Assembly: GCA_030142905.1 (NCBI GenBank)
Contig: JASJOG010000006.1
Location: 1,397,501-1,461,500, forward strand
DNA: 64,000 nucleotides
Reading direction: 5' to 3'
From: Heliopora coerulea
Lineage: Eukaryota > Cnidaria > Anthozoa > Scleralcyonacea > Helioporidae
Under the pieces are notes generated by a model. That model saw only the letters and a program-made list of their open reading frames with translations. It did not search any database and had not been told where the DNA came from. A program made the position numbers and the translations under genes. Numbering within the stretch: the stretch's first letter is position 1; each line of letters starts with the position of its first letter. This document shows positions 27,301 through 35,892 of the stretch, piece after piece.

Positions 27301-30300
27301 TTAGTAAGGTGTTTGCAGTGCAAACTGTGTCAGTTGACTTGTAAATACTCAGAAAAAATTCGGTTAGAACTCAGACTTTTTTAGAGTACTTACATCTGAC
27401 ACAGGTTGCACAACACACAACCAAACATCTTTGGTAAATTCTTAATAGCATTATTTGGGGGGTATAAAGCCCCCTATCCCCCCTGTTCCCCTGGTCCGGG
27501 TATTATACGTTAGAAAAGGGTGGGAGACAATTAAATGTAATTAATCAGGTCATCAAAAGGTAAGCAAGATGATAATTAGGATGGAAAATCATTTGCCATT
27601 CTTATAGTCGATCAATAAGCTTATAATAGGATAGGATGTTGACCAAAGGTGGGATGAATATTTAAGTATTACAGGGAATAATAATGTGTTGGATGGAAAA
27701 GACTTTTCAGAGTAAACATAAATTTAGAACAGTGTAAAGTTTGAAAATGAAATGGTCATCTCAGCTAACACTCCCTCCCAGTCTCACCTCATTGATCGAC
27801 GATAAGAATCGTAAATCACTTTCCATCTCCAATATTATTTTGCTTACCTTTCGCTCATTTATTTGGTTACACACCTTACATTTTACTCTGATGAAGGCCG
27901 AAACATTAACACCTTATTTTGTCGCTTTCTAGTGGGGTAGTACGTTTGAACGTTTTCTACCCAGTTCAAAACTGCCTCCGCAGCACTCTATTAATTTTAC
28001 TTTAGTGTTTTACTCTGGAGTATTGCCTGATAAATTTCCTGGCCAAAATGCATTTCTTCAGGAAAGGGTGAATCACATGTAGCATGAATGTATGATTTGT
28101 TTTATGTGAAGAAAATTTTGGAACGCTAAAGAATGCTTCTATATCTCACATCGTCCTAGGAGTACTCGGATTTGTTTTATGTGCCAATGCGACATTCTCT
28201 GTCGTTATTCTGCTGAAACAAATTAAAACTTTGGCCGACTGGGGAACTGCACATCATAATGTATAAATAAATAAATAAACCTTTTTCTCAATTAAAGTGT
28301 AGTAATTTATCTCTTGTTAATAAACAAGGAATACTTTCACGGAATTGTTATATGCCAGATAAAAATATACCAAAAGAACAATTGCTTAAGGGAGAGGCAT
28401 CTGGAAACTAACATGTTGCCATGGTAACATGTTGCCATTTGCACTAATACTACCTACAGTGACGTCAAACCGGGTCGTATTAAGACTAATTCGACCTGGT
28501 TTGACGTCACCAGAGGTAGTATTAGTTGAATTTACGTAAACATGATATTACAAAGTAATACCATGAAATTTCGGTGTATTAGCTATTAAACCTCCCGCTC
28601 GATTCGGGTCATTCAGTAAAACTTGAAATGACTCTCATCGAGCGGAAGGTTTAATAACTAATCCACCTCATTTCATGGCATGACTTATAATAACAATAGC
28701 TAAGGGGAGCAGACCTACTCTTCTCGTGCTATGGTTTGTCGGTACATTCACGATTTTCAGCGAAACGTAAGCCTTCTTCAACAAAATATTTTGTAAGCAA
28801 ATAATCTATTCCAAAAAAGTTTTAACGATATAACCATCCACTAATTGGTTTTTCTCTCTGACGAAGGGCCTTCGCTCGAAACGTTAGAAGACTACTCCTT
28901 ACATTTCGGCATTACTCAGACCTTTCCGATCATTTCATTAATTCAGTACTCTGTAAACGTTAACATTAGCCACCATTGTTACACTTTTTGTTTTCATATT
29001 TCACAAACACTCGTAGACATGGATTTGAGCCGACTAAACTCGCTTCTATTCTCACTTCTCAGCCTTCGCTTGATGATATTTCAAGTCGATTCCCATCAGA
29101 CTTAACCGTTAAAATGCTCATTTGCGCGTTGCTAAACTTCTAGATACTGTGTGTGCTATGCCCTCGCTTCCTGTTGCTACGAATTTCTGAGATTCTGGGA
29201 TAAAAATTTCCTACATTGGGCAGAATTTCCTTAAAATCGTGATGGAGCTTTTTTTGTGGATAAATAATGCCCTGTAGAGTTTTAACTAATAAAAAAATCC
29301 AGTTTTTCTCGAATCCTCACATTTATTTTTAAGCATATTTTCAGAATCGATAGTATTCATCTTTTCGCGAGTGACACTGTTGGAATTCGGGATCATTATT
29401 CGTCCCAGATCCCTAATCTCCACAATTTGAGTCTCCACCGCACGACATGTTGCATTTGTTGCATTTGTTTGGCCTGGGATTTAGACTTGTCCGACAGTCA
29501 GGCTCATGAAATTGTGACGAAGGAATTTTCAACTACTATCATGTAATGATTAGCTGAAGTTTTTAACTAACAATCAGCCAAAATAAGACTGAACAAACTT
29601 AGTCATCATATTAATGATAGCAGTCTTTTTTTGTTGTGTTTTGTTCATTGGTCGGAAAACTTTTGCCTTCTTTTTGTTATCTCGTAGTACAATATTCTGA
29701 GAAATAGATCTATCAGGAAAAATCCAGAAATTCCTTAGAAATTTCTTTAAAAATTAATTTCCATAAAAACTCCTTTAAAAGGTCAAAATTTCCTCAGTTT
29801 AATTAAGGAAATCTCCTTAAAAGTGAGAACGCAGTGTGTGTGTGTTTAGATACCTGCTAAATCCCAGGCATTGAGCGTGACACTCACGCATTTCGATGCT
29901 TTCCCACGCTTGTCTCATGCACAGGAAAACCCCCACGCATTTTCTTGTCGATGACCCATTTCTCATGCATTCTCACGCTTTTCAGCTGACAACATTTCCC
30001 AACATATAAAATTTTTTAATCATACTTTCTAATAGCAAGGTGCCTTTCAGGAGGGGAAGTTTTAGAAGTAAAATATGCTATTAAAATTAGTGAGTGCTAT
30101 CAGTCCATCACAAAATTGAAGGAGCAAATTTTCACGTATCAAAACGTCGAGAAAATCTCACTCCTAGCTTATCTGAAAACTTGGCAACTATGTATTTATG
30201 TCGTTCCATATTTAAATCTAATTAAAAAAATTTTGTGCGCATAGATATATGTACAACCTTTATGAAATCGTACATTTGTCTTTTCTAACTGATACTTATC

Positions 30301-30993
30301 AGGACATAAATAGGGTAATGTTGAACCACAAAATTATGAATTAGTGTGAGAAACTTTACAAACAACATCTATGACATTTTCATTTTAAGACTGAATACAC
30401 AATCAGCTAAAGTTTTTTTGCACTAGAGCAGTCCCGCCGAGAGCTGCTGCAGACCCCCGGGGAGAGGAAGAAAAATTGGTAGATTCTCCTGTCGAAAATT
30501 AATTTGACTAACTTCACTATCGGGCAGAATGAACCTTTGTATTCATTAATTATAGCAAGTTTTCATACGTATAAACTAGTAAAGACATTTTTCTTAAAGC
30601 ACACTTAGTACGCTTTCATTTTGTGCTTAAATACACAATTTTGTTTAGTTATAGGGAATTATGTTATCACTAAAGCACAATCAAAAATCGAAAATCTGTA
30701 CTTAAATCTAAACATAAGAACATCAGTAAATAACCTGAAAATGATCAAGACAACGACTGTGACGAAGCTATTTAAACTTACAAAGGGGGATGTAAATAAT
30801 TTTAAATATTTGAAAGCTCCAGTTCCTGTAACAGATTACCAGTAAAAAGAGAATGAAAAAGAAATTTACTTCTAAAATCTACCTGAAATCCCAATAGAAT
30901 CGCGAGGTACCATGGTGGATTTTCATCGATGCAGTAACTTAAAGCCAAAGTGTCTTGGGTTTTCTCATTTGCTTCCTGATCTTGGGTCTTTTC
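8326..30993 (-). CDS. SLC23: SLC23 family transporter, copy A (11 exons; start-codon exon not found)
   Basis: Eleven exons (30883-30993, 26314-26468, 25443-25540, 23048-23097, 21712-21868, 21534-21558, 17845-17965, 16564-16702, 15733-15986, 14208-14481, 8326-8693) join into 1752 nt: 583 residues and a stop with no frame break. SLC23 proteins are 14-span plasma-membrane carriers for nucleobases or, in vertebrate SVCT1/2, sodium-coupled ascorbate. Visible hallmarks are GFQ|HYLTMFG (the TM1 QH pair, split by an intron, residues 37-38), [27 protein letters not shown] with the TM8 glutamate at about residue 311, the NAT signature [10 protein letters not shown] (361-370) followed by VGSRR, and the C-terminal [11 protein letters not shown] and YDLPFG blocks. 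Only the short N-terminal exon before EKTQDQE is missing. Copy B lies 20 kb away in the same orientation. The frame is intact, so the gene is probably functional. Confidence 0.95.
8851..9715. mobile_element. DNA-transposon-like unit with 29-bp inverted ends
   Basis: The sequence at 8851-8879 (starting CTCATCAGACCATATT) recurs as an exact reverse complement at 9687-9715. The 865 bp between encodes no protein I recognise. No clear target duplication was found, so element limits are uncertain. It lies in the last SLC23-A intron. Confidence 0.55.
9543..9597. repeat. Near-perfect hairpin
   Basis: ATAACCTATTAGGAGGTTAT is followed after a few T/A bases by its near complement (CTCCTACTAGG). It lies inside the 8851-9715 unit. 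Confidence 0.7.
9833..10265. repeat. Tandem/foldback copies of the tRNA-derived repeat
   Basis: Two direct copies of a 60-bp tail (from GATGTTTAGGAAACATG) start near 9833 and 10030. The first is followed by an A-box-like tRNA half (complement of TAGCTCAGTGGTTAGAGC) lacking its B box. The second is a perfect hairpin whose right arm reads GGTTGCGGGTTCGATCCCC, a good B box. It is the same family as the 32.3 and 42.8 kb copies. Confidence 0.7.
10300..11370 (-). mobile_element. Penelope-like retroelement fragment, GIY-YIG end
   Basis: Minus-strand translation gives a linker with a [13 protein letters not shown] cysteine motif, then [21 protein letters not shown] and DRFAEHLRS (10853-11065), the GIY-YIG endonuclease of Penelope-like elements. 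The reverse-transcriptase part is missing. The low-coordinate end (10412-10460) carries a hammerhead-like motif. The frame is interrupted, so this is a relic. Confidence 0.75.
10412..10460 (-). ncRNA. Hammerhead-ribozyme-like motif, core mutated
   Basis: Minus strand: CTGACAA, A, a GAGC/GCTC stem with CTTT loop, then GAAACGTT. The conserved G of CTGANGA is A here, which should abolish cleavage. It sits at the 3' end of the adjacent Penelope fragment. Confidence 0.5.
11457..12600 (+). mobile_element. Penelope-like retroelement fragment with inverted flanks
   Basis: From 11535, the + strand encodes the C-terminal reverse-transcriptase segment ([18 protein letters not shown] and [13 protein letters not shown]). 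After a stop comes a GIY-YIG domain at 11850-12320 ([20 protein letters not shown], then [10 protein letters not shown]). The roughly 60-bp segment at 11457-11518 returns inverted at 12536-12600, the inverted pseudo-LTR arrangement known in this group. It abuts the minus-strand Penelope fragment head to head. Confidence 0.75.
12485..12520 (+). ncRNA. Degenerate hammerhead-like motif
   Basis: Reads TGATAATGTCTTT, loop, AAAGTCGAAATATTACC. Stem II is nearly paired and GAAA is present, but the CTGANGA box is altered at two positions. Similar sequences lie at 40.03 and 41.89 kb. Confidence 0.35.
13520..13610. repeat. Alternating inverted copies of a TACAGAAT motif
   Basis: GATACAGAATACTAATAACG, its complement-like ATTCTGTATC, then TTACAGAATGTTAATAAG and TTCTGTATTATCTGATACG follow one another within 90 bp, forming possible nested hairpins. 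Confidence 0.5.
14208..14481 (-). CDS. SLC23: SLC23-A exon 10
   Basis: Starts [17 protein letters not shown] and includes [32 protein letters not shown] and PDYLEKN. By hand alignment it differs from copy B at 11 of 91 residues. Confidence 0.97.
14848..15007. repeat. CT-rich microsatellite (TCTCTG units)
   Basis: Degenerate TCTGTCTC repeats over about 160 bp between SLC23-A exons 9 and 10. Long open frames across it are artefacts of the repeat. Confidence 0.9.
15733..15986 (-). CDS. SLC23: SLC23-A exon 9 (TM8 and NAT signature)
   Basis: Encodes [19 protein letters not shown], then [12 protein letters not shown] and [13 protein letters not shown]. It holds the TM8 glutamate and the TM10 E-N-x-G-x4-T-R signature, the two parts of the family most tied to substrate binding. 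Confidence 0.97.
16564..16702 (-). CDS. SLC23: SLC23-A exon 8
   Basis: Encodes [20 protein letters not shown], a variable hydrophilic loop, and [10 protein letters not shown]. Copy B has one extra codon in the loop (142 versus 139 nt). Confidence 0.95.
17165..17219. repeat. Short foldback repeat
   Basis: CTACAGACAATTCTCGATGT is followed 11 bp later by its near complement AGACATCAAAAATTGTCTGT. Intronic, MITE-like. Confidence 0.55.
17845..17965 (-). CDS. SLC23: SLC23-A exon 7
   Basis: Encodes [20 protein letters not shown], then a loop ending WNIFGLFP. Acceptor TTTACAG|GACT, donor CCG|GTAAGT. Confidence 0.95.
18150..18895. mobile_element. Possible non-autonomous DNA transposon
   Basis: The left edge reads CTGGCGTAGCCATGG and the right edge GGCTATGCCACTG, an imperfect inverted pair. 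A G14 run lies near the right end. An open frame at 18356-18667 starts with a hydrophobic [15 protein letters not shown], but I recognise no domain. There is no convincing target duplication. Confidence 0.35.
19384..19720. repeat. Dispersed repeat shared with 35.03-35.22 kb
   Basis: Contains CTTGAGTTTGCATT, a TCACTGGTGTGAACT-type block and ATTCTGTTGTTGTGATT in the same order as the 35-kb copy. Its edges look like degenerate inverted ends (GGTTTACAC/GTGTGAACTA). Confidence 0.45.
21300..21326. repeat. (TA)n microsatellite
   Basis: About 13 uninterrupted TA units just upstream, in + coordinates, of the SLC23-A microexon. Confidence 0.95.
21534..21558 (-). CDS. SLC23: SLC23-A 25-nt microexon
   Basis: Encodes only THWGITV plus split codons at both ends (phases 1 and 2). 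Acceptor TTTCTAG|GAACTC, donor GTTTT|GTAAGT. The identical size and phases in copy B, and the family motif HWGI, show that it is real. Confidence 0.95.
21712..21868 (-). CDS. SLC23: SLC23-A exon 5
   Basis: Starts [20 protein letters not shown] and runs through [21 protein letters not shown] to CSSYAG. GPLTV.PT is a conserved family motif. Confidence 0.95.
22190..22318. mobile_element. Foldback MITE
   Basis: Arms 22190-22228 and 22280-22318 are near complements (AAAGGCC at the outside, CTTGACCGGGTTTTCAGGTAC inside). A GAGGCGAAGCCGAGGATTGG core lies between. No coding capacity. Confidence 0.65.
23048..23097 (-). CDS. SLC23: SLC23-A exon 4 (50 nt)
   Basis: Encodes [17 protein letters not shown], the extracellular loop with one N-x-S/T sequon (NST). 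The first codon is split across the intron. Confidence 0.95.
23647..23877. mobile_element. MITE with GTTGTTCAAA ends
   Basis: Left end GGCCAGTTGTTCAAAGCACG through TAATCCAGGATTA; the right end is its imperfect complement (CCTGGATTAAGC, then TTTTGAACAACGGG). AT-rich, non-coding core. Confidence 0.6.
24226..24855. mobile_element. Foldback element with 100-bp inverted arms
   Basis: 24226-24326 (GCAGTGAACCCAATTTCC, GAAGCCAAGATGGCC, GACGTCAGTTTCAGTCC) returns inverted at 24742-24855. Open frames here mirror each other across the arms and are not genes. Confidence 0.7.
25443..25540 (-). CDS. SLC23: SLC23-A exon 3 (TM3 region)
   Basis: Encodes [19 protein letters not shown] and [13 protein letters not shown]. 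In the family this is the re-entrant strand region that lines the substrate site. The donor is a G|GTTTGT variant. Confidence 0.95.
25577..26125. repeat. Purine-rich degenerate repeat (GATAAGGATGAG-like)
   Basis: On the + strand, a 550-bp run of AGGATGAAG/ATAAGG variants in the intron between SLC23-A exons 2 and 3. Long minus-strand frames rich in S, P, H and Y are repeat translations. Copy B carries a shorter tract of the same kind in the same intron. Confidence 0.85.
26314..26468 (-). CDS. SLC23: SLC23-A exon 2 (TM1-TM2)
   Basis: Starts [17 protein letters not shown] and ends LLQTCFGN plus AG of an Arg codon. Acceptor TTTTTTAG|CAC, donor AACAG|GTAAGT. It holds the histidine of the QH pair. 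Confidence 0.95.
26645..26690 (-). ncRNA. Very degenerate hammerhead-like motif
   Basis: Minus strand CTGATGAAAGGCTTTCGCAAGAAAC keeps CTGATGA and GAAAC, but stem II has only two or three pairs. Given for completeness as a probable relic. Confidence 0.25.
27880..27915 (+). ncRNA. Shortened hammerhead-like motif
   Basis: CTGATGAAGGCCGAAACATTA keeps both core boxes intact, but stem II is collapsed to GGCC with no loop. Probably inactive. Confidence 0.35.
28443..28525. mobile_element. Short foldback MITE
   Basis: ACTAATACTACCT and TGACGTCAAACCGGGTCG return inverted as CGACCTGGTTTGACGTCA and AGGTAGTATTAGT. The outermost trinucleotides suggest a compact hairpin element. Confidence 0.65.
28561..28679. 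mobile_element. Foldback MITE
   Basis: Arms 28561-28614 and 28627-28679 are about 80% complementary by eye (CCATGAAAT outside, TATTAAACCTCCCGCTCGAT inside). It lies 36 bp from the previous hairpin. Confidence 0.65.
28850..28895 (+). ncRNA. Hammerhead-ribozyme-like motif
   Basis: CTGACGA, an extra A, stem II GGGC/GCTC closing a CTTC loop, GAAA, then CGTT. The flanks TCT and AGA can pair as stem I. All core bases are present. It is probably a solitary Penelope-type terminal repeat; the open frame 28845-29105 running through it has no other support. Confidence 0.55.
30883..30993 (-). CDS. SLC23: SLC23-A exon 1 of those found
   Basis: 37 codons in phase 0, from a charged [14 protein letters not shown] cytosolic stretch to [14 protein letters not shown], the start of TM1. 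Acceptor GAAAG|GAAAAG, donor TTTCAG|GTAGAT. There is no ATG, so a 5' exon must lie at higher coordinates. Confidence 0.9.
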
Positions 30994-31371
30994 CTTTCAA
31001 TGAAAAAATTGACATAGTGAATACTTTTGAGGGGGAATACAGCAGCAAACGTGAAGATTAAAGAAGGTGTACGCAAAGGGAAAATTGAACTTTAAAAAAA
31101 ATATCGTAATTTGAACTATTGAAATTGATAATATACCAAAGGTTATTTTAACTAAGACTGACAAATATAAAATATTACCTATTCCCTATTAGAGGGAACA
31201 ATCGAGATTAAAGATAGAAAATTCTAATGTTTCGAGCCAGGGTCGCGGACACATGGTGCAGCGTTGCATTCTAATGTTACGTAAAATGCTCTATGGTATA
31301 CACGAGGAGAGCATTTCATGAAAAAGGTTAGCTATAGGTTAGTTAAAACCTGAACCTAAACGTAGCCTGAC

Positions 31372-31690
31372 CATATTTTTTGGGGTTACCCTAACCCCAC
31401 ATTTTTACCTTATTTCTTTTGCAACCCCCAAATCCAACTACAACCCTTATCCCAACCTTCTAACCCCTAACTCTAAGCCCCTACTCCAAACCTTTACCCT
31501 AACCCCCTAACTCCACCCTCAACCCCAATCCCCTTACGTCAAACACCTAACCCCTCACCCAAACCCCCTATCTCTTAACCCCCTAACCTCGCCCGTACCC
31601 GTAAGCCCAGATCCTTATCCTCAAACAACTAATCCTTTAACACCAAACCTCCAACACCTAATTCCTAAACTCTTAAACTTAACCCCTAAA
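31372..31690. repeat. Degenerate telomere-like CCCTAA repeats
   Basis: About 320 bp of AACCCCTAAC/ACCCTAACCC variants on the + strand, never perfect for more than two or three units. It lies just upstream of the visible 5' end of SLC23-A. Confidence 0.7.
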
Positions 31691-32293
31691 TCAAATCCTA
31701 AAGTTGCTCGCTTCATTAAGATCTCATCCTCCATTAAGCTACTTGGTAACTGTACTAGGCAATTTCGCGTGCAATGTGACACAATATATACTGTTACACA
31801 ATAATATTTCTTGCATTTTGGGCACACTTTGAACTACATTTGCACTAATATTTTGAGAGTTATTTCCTGTTAAAATGAAAGATATGAGATATGTTATCAG
31901 AGAATATTGACTTTAACTTAAGATATCACTCCTTTTGTTTTCGTTTTGAAAACGAAGGAGGTCAGTTGTTTTAAAGTTAATGGTCACAAGACTCACTCTA
32001 AACAATAGCGACGACGTAAACAGACGTCACCTACACTGCCGACAATTTCCGACAAACTGGACATCGGGGGTGTAGTATCCCCCGCACCCCCCATTTGCTT
32101 GGCTCCTGGTCTCATAACTCAAACTTAAAAGGGGCCACAAAGTTGCATATGGGGTCAGTGAAATCCGCCCATAAATTGCTGACTTCTCGTTAACAACCAA
32201 CGACACTATTTTAGATTTAGAAATGTGAGCTTGGATATATGTTGAGATAGACGAACGATCATCAAGCTCCCTACTCAGAAAAACGATTTCTGA

Positions 32294-32365
32294 GCCCCAG
32301 ACGGGGATCGAACCCGCAACCTTCTGATGACCGGTGAGACGCTCTAACCATTGAGCTACCAAGAT
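32294..32365 (-). tRNA. tRNA-like sequence (left arm), probably repeat-derived
   Basis: A-box-like TAGCTCAATGGTTAGAGC and B box GGTTCGATCCCC, with a 7-bp acceptor of mostly wobble pairs (first pair mismatched). The anticodon arm is poor and lacks T33, so a functional tRNA is unlikely. Confidence 0.45.
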
Positions 32366-32505
32366 TCAGAAGGTTATACCTACTAAGCTCACATTTCCAA
32401 GCTCACATTTCTAAATCTAAAATTGTATCAACCATTATCAATATATAGTGGCTTCCGCTTAGGTCGCACATATATGTCGAACCTACACCTTAGCTTGCCA
32501 TCTGA

Positions 32506-32577
32506 GTCTTGGTAGCTCAATGGTTAGAGCGTCTCACCGGTCATCAGAAGGTTGTGGGTTCGATCCCCGTCTGGGGC
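32506..32577 (+). tRNA. tRNA-like sequence (right arm), probably repeat-derived
   Basis: Same 72-nt fold as the opposite arm. Acceptor GTCTTGG/CTGGGGC pairs fully with wobbles, D-stem GCTC/GAGC is perfect, and the T-loop is TTCGATC. The anticodon loop CCGGTCA lacks T33. Confidence 0.45.
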
Positions 32578-33039
32578 TCAGAAATCGTTTTTCTGAGTAG
32601 GGAACTTGATGATCGCTCGTCTATCTCAACCAACGACACTCATGACTCGACATCAGGAATCAGATAAGTAAATAGACTGATTGTTCTAGACTTTTTCGCA
32701 CTCCCACCCCACTCGACTCCGAAGATTACCGCCGCTGTGGCGGTCGAAGCGTCCGTCATGCACAACAAATACCACAAATATTCTTTCTCAAAATCACTTT
32801 AACCTGGATGATCAACTTTCTCCAACACGTAGGCACAGGTATTCGCTGCTTTAGATCTATAACTATGTGATTCTCAACAAGTACATTTGCCCCTCCAAAC
32901 TGTTCCTTGAAAGCATATGTGATATAGTGGCAATTGAGGAACCAGGCGGAAAGCGCAATCTTGTTAGGAATATCAAAGCCCAGCATATAATTTTGAATAA
33001 ACCCATAATAATCCAGACATGAGTTAATGAAAAATATTT

Positions 33040-33090
33040 TTAATTTAACTAACGTTTCGTTGCCAGTCCTGCAACATCTTCAGAGTAAGT
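33040..33090 (-). ncRNA. Hammerhead-ribozyme-like motif (left end)
   Basis: Minus strand: CTGAAGA, U, stem II GTTGC/GCAAC with a 7-nt loop, GAAA, CGTT. Flanking ACT and AGT pair as the start of stem I. The core is complete. Confidence 0.6.
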
Positions 33091-33635
33091 GATAAATCTA
33101 CAAGGTGTTCTCGACTATATAATATTCTATTTACAATGACAGGAAGTAATTAACAGAAAGATTGGTGGTGAAAACGGGTGAATAATAAAGAGTGCGATAA
33201 AGTGTATGCGTGAGTGAATCCTTTAACCTTGTTCTAACTGTTAATAATTTTTTCTCCTTGTTATATGTTTTCTCTGACACATACACACCTGGATTCACTC
33301 ACGCATAATAAATTTACAAGGTGTTCTCGACTATATAATATTCTATTTACAATGACAGGAAGCAATTAACAGAAAGATTGGTGGTGAAAACCGGTGAATA
33401 ATAAAGAGTGCGATAAAGTGTATGCGTGAGCGAATCCTTTAACCTTGTTCTAACTGTTAACAATTTTTTCCTTGTTATATGTTTTCTCTGACACATACAC
33501 ACCTGGATTCACTCACACATACACTTTATCGCACTCTTTATTATTCACCGGTTTTCACCACCAATCTTTCTGTTAATTACTTCCTGTCATTGTAAATAGA
33601 ATATTATATAGTCGAGAACACCTTGTAAATTTATC

Positions 33636-33685
33636 ATTTACTCTGAAGATGTTGCAGGACTAGCAACGAAACGTTAGTTAAATTA
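33636..33685 (+). ncRNA. Hammerhead-ribozyme-like motif (right end)
   Basis: Same as the left motif with one loop change (G to A), on the opposite strand, so both read outward from the element. Confidence 0.6.
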
Positions 33686-33777
33686 AAAATATTTTTCAAT
33701 AACTCATGTCTGGATTATTATGGGTTTATTCAAAATTATATGCTGGGCTTTGATATTTCTGACATATGTGATATAAT

Positions 33778-33885
33778 AATACTGGTCATCAGAGGGTTGC
33801 GGATTTGATCCCTGTCTGGGGCTTAGAAATTGTTTTTCTGAGGTTTGAGGTTGACGAATATCTAACTATCGTTCATGAAAAACTC
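33778..33885 (+). repeat. Partial tRNA-derived repeat, single arm
   Basis: Starts in the variable arm (GGTCATCAGAGGGTTGCGG), keeps a mutated B box and the TTAGAAATTGTTTTTCTGAG hairpin. It directly abuts the 32969-33763 element and is the only unpaired copy of the family in this window. Confidence 0.6.
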
Positions 33886-35024
33886 AGGTGTAAAAAATTT
33901 CAGGTTTTTAAAGGCAGCATAGTATGTAGGGCAGTTTCGGGATCAAAACGATCCTCGATCCTCGATCTACCAACTCTGGGATTAAAATACGAATTTGCTA
34001 TATAATCCAAAGCAATAACTCAGAATGAAATCATTATTAAACATCAACCCTTTATCAATACCTTATGTTATGACAGATCCATTTGGTGCCGGCTTTTCAA
34101 AGGGTGATAAAACTTTATCTATTGAACTACCAATCAATCTGTTGTTTTATTTCCGAATATTTTAGCCAACCACTCGAGGTCAAATTTTGCAGCGTAAAGA
34201 GCCTTTTGAACCATTTAGTCTCTGTCAGGCCGCCTATTATAACGTCTTCCGTTGACGTATAAAATTGTTTGGAGTTCGCCAGAACAGTAACTTGGCCTGG
34301 TGTACTCCCCAAATTTTACTGGACTGATCACGATATGGCTTGAGATATTACAAAAGAGGTCTTAGAATACATCAGAATCAGTCTCAGAAGGTCTAAAACA
34401 CAAGATTTTTCTTGTGCATGGCTTCGTCCCATGACCAAGCCGTAGCCATCCTTTGTATTCCTAGAAGTCTCTCCCCCCGAGAAGAGGTCAGGTCTGGCCA
34501 GGCTACAGAGACAGGGGAAATCATGAAGTAACCAAATGGCGAGACTATCCGGTAGATTAACACTGATTCACTCGCACGAAGCAAGCGTAAGCACAAGAAC
34601 AAACAAAAGATGAGACAAAGAAGGTATTCCTATGAGACAACGTAAGCATGCATGCAAACACATGGAATAAACACAAGAACAAGTGCAAGCAATATGAGCT
34701 GGACAAAGGAGAAAACAAAGGGACAGGGGGCTGAACCAGAGGGTTAATGACCACGCCCCGTCTATAGTTTCGTTATTTGAAAGTCAAAAACATCATATTA
34801 TTTTTCGCAAGAATAACCGCAACAACTGACTAGGAACAGCTTACTTTTAGATTTGACATAAATAGAAGAGTCTATTATCTTTCTTGGCTAAATCAATCAC
34901 TACTGCTCATAGTTTGTACAATATATAAATGCGTTCATCAATAAAAATCCCCCTACAGATTGTGAATTTTTTTCCAGTAGGGGGCTGTAGCCCTCTCTGC
35001 TCCCCTCTGGCACCACCCTTGCTT

Positions 35025-35215
35025 TTTTCTCGTGCTTGTACTTGAGTTTGTATTACCCTAGTTCACACATAAATTTTGCTTATGCTTGCGTTTGCATTGG
35101 CATCACTCGTGTAAACTGGGCTTTAAGGGTTAATATTTTCATGCATGATTATCTTTTTTTAGTTCTTTGTTCTATTTTTGCTTTTTTCTTCAATTCTGTT
35201 GTTGTAATTCACAAC
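35025..35215. repeat. Dispersed repeat shared with 19.4-19.7 kb
   Basis: CTTGTACTTGAGTTTG, CATCACTCGTGTAAACTGGG and AATTCTGTTGTTGTAATT match the 19-kb copy in order and orientation. A more diverged inverted piece may lie at 34570-34740. Confidence 0.45.
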
Positions 35216-35892
35216 ACATATATTACGATCACATCACATCTTTTATCTAACACAAAAAGGTTAAAGTCAATTAAAGCAAATTCATTCTTTCCTAAACTGT
35301 ACGTCTAAAACATGACTTAGAAATGTTAAGATCCTCTTCGTTTAACCTTAACTTCGACTGATTAACCGCTTGTCTTCAGGGGTGTAGTCGTAGAGTAACA
35401 CGAGATAATGACGTTATCCTACCTAAAATCTTGAATGATACCTTAAGGGTCGTTATGCTACACTATAAATAATCTAGTAAACTAAACAGGGGCAATACAA
35501 ATTGCGTGATTCAATTGATTCGACATGAGATCGCAGTCACCGAAGTGGCTGGTGATATGGTATGGTATTGTAAGACTCCATTTAACTGCGCTGACCTCGA
35601 CAACGTTAGCTGATTTCCACGAGGGGCGTCGCATATTTATATATACAAATTTAGAATATTATAAAAAGGATGTCCTATAAATACGGAAAATACCATAATG
35701 CAACTATTAGATATATATATATTAGTCATACATAAAAAAGTTAAAAAAGTTAAAAAAGGACAGTGTAAGCCTATGTTACTTGGCATGATCCAGTGACGTT
35801 GGTTATGTCCGACGTATATATGCCTCTTAAACGAGTACAGCGTCTCAGACAGTTTGGTTTCTTGCGAAAGATCATTCCATAACATGGCACCG

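Larger units (their letters stand above)
32220..32640. repeat. Foldback repeat with two opposed tRNA-like arms
   Basis: Left and right arms (about 32220-32395 and 32405-32640) are inverted copies of one tRNA-derived repeat, reading outward. Each arm has, in order, a tRNA-like 72-mer, a TCAGAAA..TTTCTGA hairpin and an AGCTTGATGATCG tail. The upstream piece shares GTGGCTTCCGCTTAGGTCGC with the 9.9-kb copy. Confidence 0.8.
32969..33763. mobile_element. Penelope-terminal-repeat-like inverted element with outward hammerheads
   Basis: The outer 90 bp (AATATCAAAGCCCAGCATAT inward to the AACGTT hammerhead) is inverted at the two ends. Inside are two direct copies of a roughly 215-bp unit starting AAATCTACAAGGTGTTCTCG, then an inverted partial copy. 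There are no protein-coding remains. CATATGTGATATA occurs outside both ends (about 32907 and 33768), a possible target duplication if the left limit is slightly further out. Confidence 0.65.

Noticed and set aside
28845..29105. 86-codon frame containing [11 protein letters not shown]
   Set aside because: The SDEG..ETLE string is the hammerhead-like motif read as protein; no other evidence for coding.
32027..32362. 111-codon minus-strand frame
   Set aside because: Half of it is the tRNA-like left arm of the foldback; the rest has no recognisable domain.
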